NCBI GenBank assembly: GCA_003971905.1
Contig: RSEE01000098.1
Span: forward strand, 7,501 to 71,500
DNA length: 64,000 bases
Direction of reading: 5' to 3'
Source: Moniliella sp. 'wahieum'
Lineage: Eukaryota > Basidiomycota > Moniliellomycetes > Moniliellales > Moniliellaceae
Below the pieces are notes generated by a model. That model searched no databases and was not told the DNA's origin. It worked only from the letters and a program-made list of their open reading frames with translations. Position 1 is the stretch's first letter. Each line of letters starts with the position of its first letter. The position numbers and the translations under genes are program-made. This document shows positions 59,331 through 64,000 of this stretch, piece by piece.

Positions 59331-61373
59331 CTACGGCTGCAAGATAAGCTGCGCCGCGATCTCCGCTACGCCGTAAACGACGGAAGTCAAGTGCTGGGTA
59401 GTGACAAAGGGCAAGATAGAGGCGTCGACGACGCGTAGACCCTGTGTGCCGTACACGCGCAAAGCCGGGTCCACCACGCCACCCAACTCGAACGGCAGCT
59501 GGCTGGCAGTGGAGGTGGGTGGTACTCGGTGCCAAACGTCTTCGCAACAATTGGAGCCAGTCAGCGTCCGTGGTAACATTGCCCCCTGGAGCCGTTTCGA
59601 CCAGACCAAATTGTTTGAGAAGCGGTGAGCGGCCAGTGGGCGCGCGGTCTGGCACCCCGCGATGAGCAGCGCATTGTCCACGTCGTTGGTCAGGTAAGCC
59701 GGGTCGATCAATGGCGGATCAAAGGGGTCGGTCGAGTTGAGTAGCACACTGCCCTGGGCAAACGTGTGCTGCAACGCACAGGCAATTGATACCGTGGCTT
59801 GGTTCGACTCGAACCAGAGCGTCTCGACGGACGGAACGTCGGCCTGGTACAGATCGGCAATCAAATGCGACACGAGTTGGTAGCCTGCCTTGACACTGGT
59901 GGGAGCCTGGTACTTCTCCGCCCACTGGGCGATACTGGTACGGATGGTACGCAGCACGTCGGAGGGACTGTTGGTGGTCTTGCTAAACGGGAGGTAAGTG
60001 ACGGCGGACGTGACAAAACTGTTTACCTTAGGGTCTTGGCTGGTACCTGCAGCAGGAGGAAAGGAACCTTGGGTCGAATTGGTAATGTTGTACTGTACTT
60101 GACCGTAGATGTGGTCTTGGAGGTGGTACCCTACGCCCGGGACGTCCGCCACAAGGGAAATGTCGTGTTTAGCGAGGTAACTTGATTCGCCCACGCCGTC
60201 AGGAGGAGCAGCTGCGGCGTCCCAATCGCGCCAGCGGACAAGATGACTTCCTGAGCCGCGTGGGCAGTGTACACTTTGCCGCCTTTCTGCTGCTGGAACT
60301 GCACGCCAGTCGCACGTGGTGGCGAAGCGGTATCAAACAAGACCTTGACCGCCTGGTGGTCCGTGAGGACATGCAAATTGCTGCGCGCAACAAACGGATC
60401 CAAGTACCCGTGCGGGCAAAGGAGCGAGTCCAATTATCTTGGCGAATAACGAGCGGCCCAACCAAGTCCGGAATTGTTACCGCCATACGCATCGGGGTTG
60501 AGTGCCAAGCCCGTAGTTTCCGATGTGGCTTGGAGGAACGCGCCTTCCGAACCGTACTGCACACCATGCCACGACGTATGAATCGGTCCATCGGTCCCGT
60601 GCGAGGAAGGGTTGGAACGTAAAAAGTCCACTGGCTGCGGTAGCGAGGACGACAAGGACGCATTGATCCCCGCCGGTACGGGCTCGGCAAACTCACTCTT
60701 TTTCATCGCGGCCAACATGCTGTCCCACGTCCAGTCGCTCCGTTGGTCTGCAGCGCCGCCCAGGCGTCTTGCTCCACTTGCGTGTGCCGTGTCTAATCGT
60801 AGAGGGAGGGGCGTACGACCAAAGCGCAAAACAAACAGAGGGTAGGAGGGGTCAGATGTGCCGTGATTCGCACTACATACTCAGTGTGCCCACGATGAAA
60901 GATGCGGTGGGAGGCACTGAGGGTAGAATACCTTGAAACGGGGAGAGAAAGGGACATACAACGAGCATAATGTTGATTGCGCTAGACCCACCGAGCACTT
61001 TGCCGCGGGGCCAGGAGACTTGTCGCTGGTCCATCTCAGCCTGGGGACAGTGAGGTACTGCCAGTCCTGTCGGTGCCAAAGGTGACGGTGGATGGGTTGA
61101 ACATGGCATTGGGAGTGGTGATGTTGGTATCGCCTTCGCCGCTGGCCCGCCTCGAGGACAAGGACGGTATGGTTGCTCCCTGGGTCAAGCGAGAAGCGAG
61201 CACGAGACCGGCTGTGCCTCCACCCCCACGATGAGGTAGTCGTACGTCTGGCCATCAAAGTCGGTCGGGACGGAACTGATGCCGCCGGGCACAGCGGTAG
61301 GCAGCGCATGGCTGCCCACACTCAACCCCCACCCAGTGAGAAGAAGAACGAGCGGACGCACGGCGAGACGCAT
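59331..61373 (-). CDS. secreted GMC oxidoreductase (aryl-alcohol oxidase/choline-dehydrogenase-like)
   Basis: FAD-dependent oxidase or dehydrogenase; basidiomycete relatives feed peroxide to lignin-degrading peroxidases. The ATG at 61373 gives a clear signal peptide (RLAVRPLVLLLTGWGLSV). YDYLIVG then changes frame at a G-run into the FAD-binding GGGTAGLVLASRL. GMC signature 1 is WPRGKVLGGSSAINIML (about 60965-61015), followed by an intron of about 120 nt. Further blocks: WDSMLAAMKKSEFAEPVP, GPIHTSWHG, GVQFQQQKGGKVYTAHAAQE, VILSAGAIGTPQLLLL (signature 2, about 60200-60245) and VPGVGYHLQDHIYGQVQYN. The C-terminus has LPFELGGVVDPALRVYGTQG, LRVVDASILPFVTTQHLTS and VVYGVAEIAAQLI, with catalytic His candidates near 59525 (one frame off) and 59390. 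At least five frame changes. Exact substrate unknown. Confidence 0.88.
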
Positions 61374-61549
61374 CGGATGAATGCGAGAGTGACGGATGCA
61401 AGGGAGGAAGCAAAAGACCAACAGACGCTGTTGGTCGGTGTGCGACGAGGACGGGATGCGGTGCGCCTACCAACACAGCCCTGCGTTGGTGGGGGGGGGG
61501 GTGGGGTTTATATATAGTAGGAACACGCGAGCTGCTTGGCATGCACCGT

Positions 61550-61680
61550 GCCTGAGGCTTGAGCGGAGGCCCTGAGGCTTGCGCTTGAAGCTGGAGCTTG
61601 AAGCTTGAAGCTTGAAGTCTGAAGCTTGAAGCTTGAGGCTTGAAGCTTGAAGCATGAAGCCTGAAGCTTGAAGCCTGATG
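61550..61680. repeat. AGCTTGA heptamer repeat cluster
   Basis: About 16 degenerate AGCTTGA/AGCCTGA units in tandem upstream of the GMC gene. The same heptamer occurs at 40405-40434, and related copies flank 28815-28873 and 56395-56460. Confidence 0.85.
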
Positions 61681-62572
61681 CAATGATGGCCCCGTCGCGT
61701 AAACTGTGTAATGCGTACAAGGTATCATAGACCCCGTTCCCCCACAACATCATGTGCATGACCACGGGTGCAATGGATTAGGCCGCGTATCGATTGGCGC
61801 TGGGCGCATGGAGGACTAGCCGTGTGTATGAGAAGATGTGATCGCAAGCTCAGTCTGAGGGCTCAGCTGAGCGCAGGCTGAGCCGAACGCATGGCTGCGC
61901 AACGTACCACACCGCCAGAGGCTGCGGCCGGTGGCTCTGGAGGGGGGCTGCTCAGCTGAGCGCAACGGCCATTCGGGATTGGAAGAAGGCCGTGTGGCAT
62001 GTGGAGGAGGACGAATGGGCATGGTGAGTGTACGCTAGTGAGGGATGACGATCAATATTCAATGGAGGCGTGGGGTCTCTTTCGAACTCAGATCTCAGAT
62101 CGCAGACTGAGACCTGGGGGAGCAGTGGGCACGGGGTGGCGGACATAGGGTAGCTCGTTCGGACGTAGCAGCGCGAGGTAAGGCAGAGAAAGATGGCTGT
62201 GCTGTGTTCTGTCTGCTCTGCTTCCGGTTCCGACGGAGGTAAGCGTCTGGCGTTGCGCTGACCGAACAAGGCAGGGCAGTGCTTATTTCCGGTTGGACTC
62301 AGCACGCGTAAATACATCCGAGCGTCCATCTGAGATGTTGGCGATCATCGATCATCTGAGACTGGGGTGGGGGGGGCGTGGCTGGGATGCTCACGTGAGA
62401 GGACCACGTGAGTTGTCACGTGACTGGAGATCGGGCGGTAGGGTTGGGCTAACCCTACCGCGTGTGCCGATTGCGCTCGGACCTCCGAGCTTGACAGTGG
62501 GATGTAAGCAGCAGAGGCACCCCGCACAGGCAGGGCGCGTGTCTGGACCACCACCACGCGGAGATACGCGCC
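61681..62572. promoter_or_regulatory. promoter side of the PWWP gene: triple CACGTG and an 11-bp inverted repeat
   Basis: Three CACGTG sites lie at 62392-62397, 62405-62410 and 62417-62422. GCGGTAGGGTT (62435-62445) and AACCCTACCGC (62451-62461) form a perfect inverted repeat, 110 bases before the PWWP ATG. Further upstream is GGCTGAGCCC/CAGCTGAGCGCA repeat material (61850-61975). No gene seen. Confidence 0.5.
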
Positions 62573-64000
62573 ATGCCTGCCTCCTCGTCGTCGCGCTTGT
62601 ACGTCGTGCTGTCTGTCTGTGCTCACCTTCGCTCACATGCATCCTGCCTCCCGCCAGCCGAGGGACGCAGGCTCTTGCGCGCGTCCGCAGCTGCCGACCC
62701 TGGCCTGCCATGGTACGTGCTTCTCTTTCGTTTCGTTTCGGTCCTTCCCCTCCTCACCTCCCCCCCGCCCGCAGGTCGTAGAACCAGACCAGATCCCCGC
62801 TCGCGTCTTGGCCGAGAGCCGCCGCCGCAAGTACGAGACCAAGACCACCACTGTCCGCTTCATACCCGACGCTAGCTAGTACGTGTCCTCCACGCGCACG
62901 CGTCGCACCCTCTTGCGTATTGCGTATTGCGTTCGCTCCCCACTACCACCATCGTTTCCTCCATGCCTCTCCAGGGACGAGGAACTGACGCCGCTGTCGC
63001 CGCAGGACGCCACATGTTCTGAAAGGGATAAAAGTCAACAAGTTCCCCGGGCCGCTGAGGGAGGGGTACGAAATTGCCCAGAGCGTGCTGTGGTCTGGGC
63101 ACGTGAACAGGACGAGCTGGTTCGGAAGGCCGAACGCGACCTCCCCTGCTTCTCGCCTCTCACGGCCGCGAAAAAAGCGCGCGCCAGCCTAACAAAGCGC
63201 CTGCTGCTGCTCCCGAGGCGAGTGTGCCCGACTCGGAGCAGGAAGCACCGCCTCCTAGGAAGCGTGGTCGCCGTTCAGAAAGCTCCTGTTGGCTCCCGAG
63301 GCGAGTGTGCCCAACTCGGAGGAGGAAGCACCGCCTCCTAGGAAGCGTGGTCGCCCGTTCAAGAAAGTCCTGTCGCAGCTGCGGAAAAGAGCGGTTCAGA
63401 GTCCGTGGAGGAAGCGCCCCCTCCTCGGAGGCGCGGACGCTCGTCCAACAAAGCACTGTCCTGCTCCAGAGGAGAGTGCATCCGATTCGGAGGAGGAGGT
63501 ACCACCAGCGCGTCGTACGCGCGGACGCTCTTCTAAGAAAACCCCTGTTACTGCTCCAGAGCAGAGTGCATCCGATTCGGAGGAGGAGGCACCACCAGCG
63601 CGTCGTACGCGGGACGCTCTTCTAAGAAAGCACCAGCTCCTGCTCGGGAGGAGAGCGCGTCAGATTCGAGGAGGAGGAGGGACGAGGACGAGGAGGAAAC
63701 GGAGGAGGACGAGAAGGACGAGGAGGAAGAGGAGGTGGAAGGGAAAGAGGAGACCACCAGCGCGCCGTACGCGCGGACGTCTTCTCAGAAAGCACTTGTT
63801 CTGCTCAAGAGGAGAGTGAAGCAAGCTCTGAGGAGGAGGACCGCCAGCGCGTAGTACGCGCGGGCGTCTTTAAGAAGGCACCGGTTCTGCTCAAGAGGAG
63901 AGTGCGGCAAGTTCTGAAGAGGAGGAGGAAAGGAGGAGGAGATGAAGAAGAAGAAGAAGAGGAAAGGAGGAGGAGGAGGGGAGGAAGAGGAGAGGAGGAG
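62573..64000 (+). CDS. PWWP-domain chromatin protein with acidic/AT-hook-like tandem repeats (3' end outside window)
   Basis: PWWP domains bind methylated histone H3 and DNA. Exon 1 (62573-62598, MPASSSSR) joins exon 2 (62658-62712) as FRGTQALARVRSCRPWPAM, where the PWWP signature appears as RPWP, and exon 3 (62775-62878) continues VVEPDQIPARVLAESRRRKY and TVRFIPDAS. After a further intron come DEELTPLSPQDA and, in another frame, GIKVNKFPGPLREGYEIAQ, the usual last PWWP helix. From about 63205 at least seven diverged repeats of 84-91 bp encode an acidic piece (SDSEEE) followed by a basic Arg-Gly piece (PPPRKRGRP, PPARRTRGRSSKK) like AT hooks. The splice at 62878 would make TAG with the best acceptor, so that junction or a base call is off. 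Frames change often in the repeats. Confidence 0.75.

Overview
The window is eukaryotic nuclear DNA from a filamentous or dimorphic fungus, most likely a basidiomycete. Evidence: short GT-AG introns (about 30 to 210 nt), GC-rich genes packed on both strands, fungus-specific families (a PalI/Rim9-type four-helix protein, a Pil1-like eisosome protein, a C2H2 plus fungal-trans transcription factor, a secreted GMC oxidoreductase) and basidiomycete-like calmodulin, beta-tubulin and uS11 sequences. The lineage below phylum cannot be fixed by eye.

Layout. Positions 1-1300 are an internal part of the 28S rRNA gene that stops abruptly inside a universally conserved stretch. Positions 2405-8256 hold a METTL21-like methyltransferase (-), a PalI/Rim9-like membrane protein with a long low-complexity tail (+) and a glycine-zipper protein (+). 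From about 8.3 to 20.6 kb is a gene-poor, lower-GC island with mobile-element debris: a CA microsatellite, a Helitron-like 3' end, a TA-flanked element with terminal inverted repeats, and two tandem retrotransposon gag-like segments. From 20.7 kb on, genes are dense again: D-aminoacylase-type amidohydrolase (-), WKF-domain protein (+), beta-tubulin (-), Rab11 (-), RidA (-), SmD3 (-), Hsp110 (+), Pil1-like protein (+), Siw14/Oca-type phosphatase (-), ribosomal protein S14 (+), calmodulin (-), polyol dehydrogenase (+), C2H2 transcription factor (+), a conserved multi-pass membrane protein (+), a small single-pass membrane protein (-), Hlj1-like J protein (+), Uba4/MOCS3 (+), GMC oxidoreductase (-) and a PWWP protein with charged tandem repeats running off the right end (+).

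The genes do not form one pathway; most are housekeeping functions (splicing, translation, chaperones, vesicle traffic, calcium signalling, tRNA thiolation). Many are head-to-head pairs sharing 140-800 bp promoters.

Data quality matters for every coding entry. Most long genes, including near-invariant ones, change reading frame several times, usually at homopolymer runs, while Rab11 and SmD3 read cleanly. The simplest reading is uncorrected long-read indels. Coordinates therefore give the gene span, not a continuous frame. Hsp110 shows more than this (missing segments, an in-frame stop) and may be truly broken.
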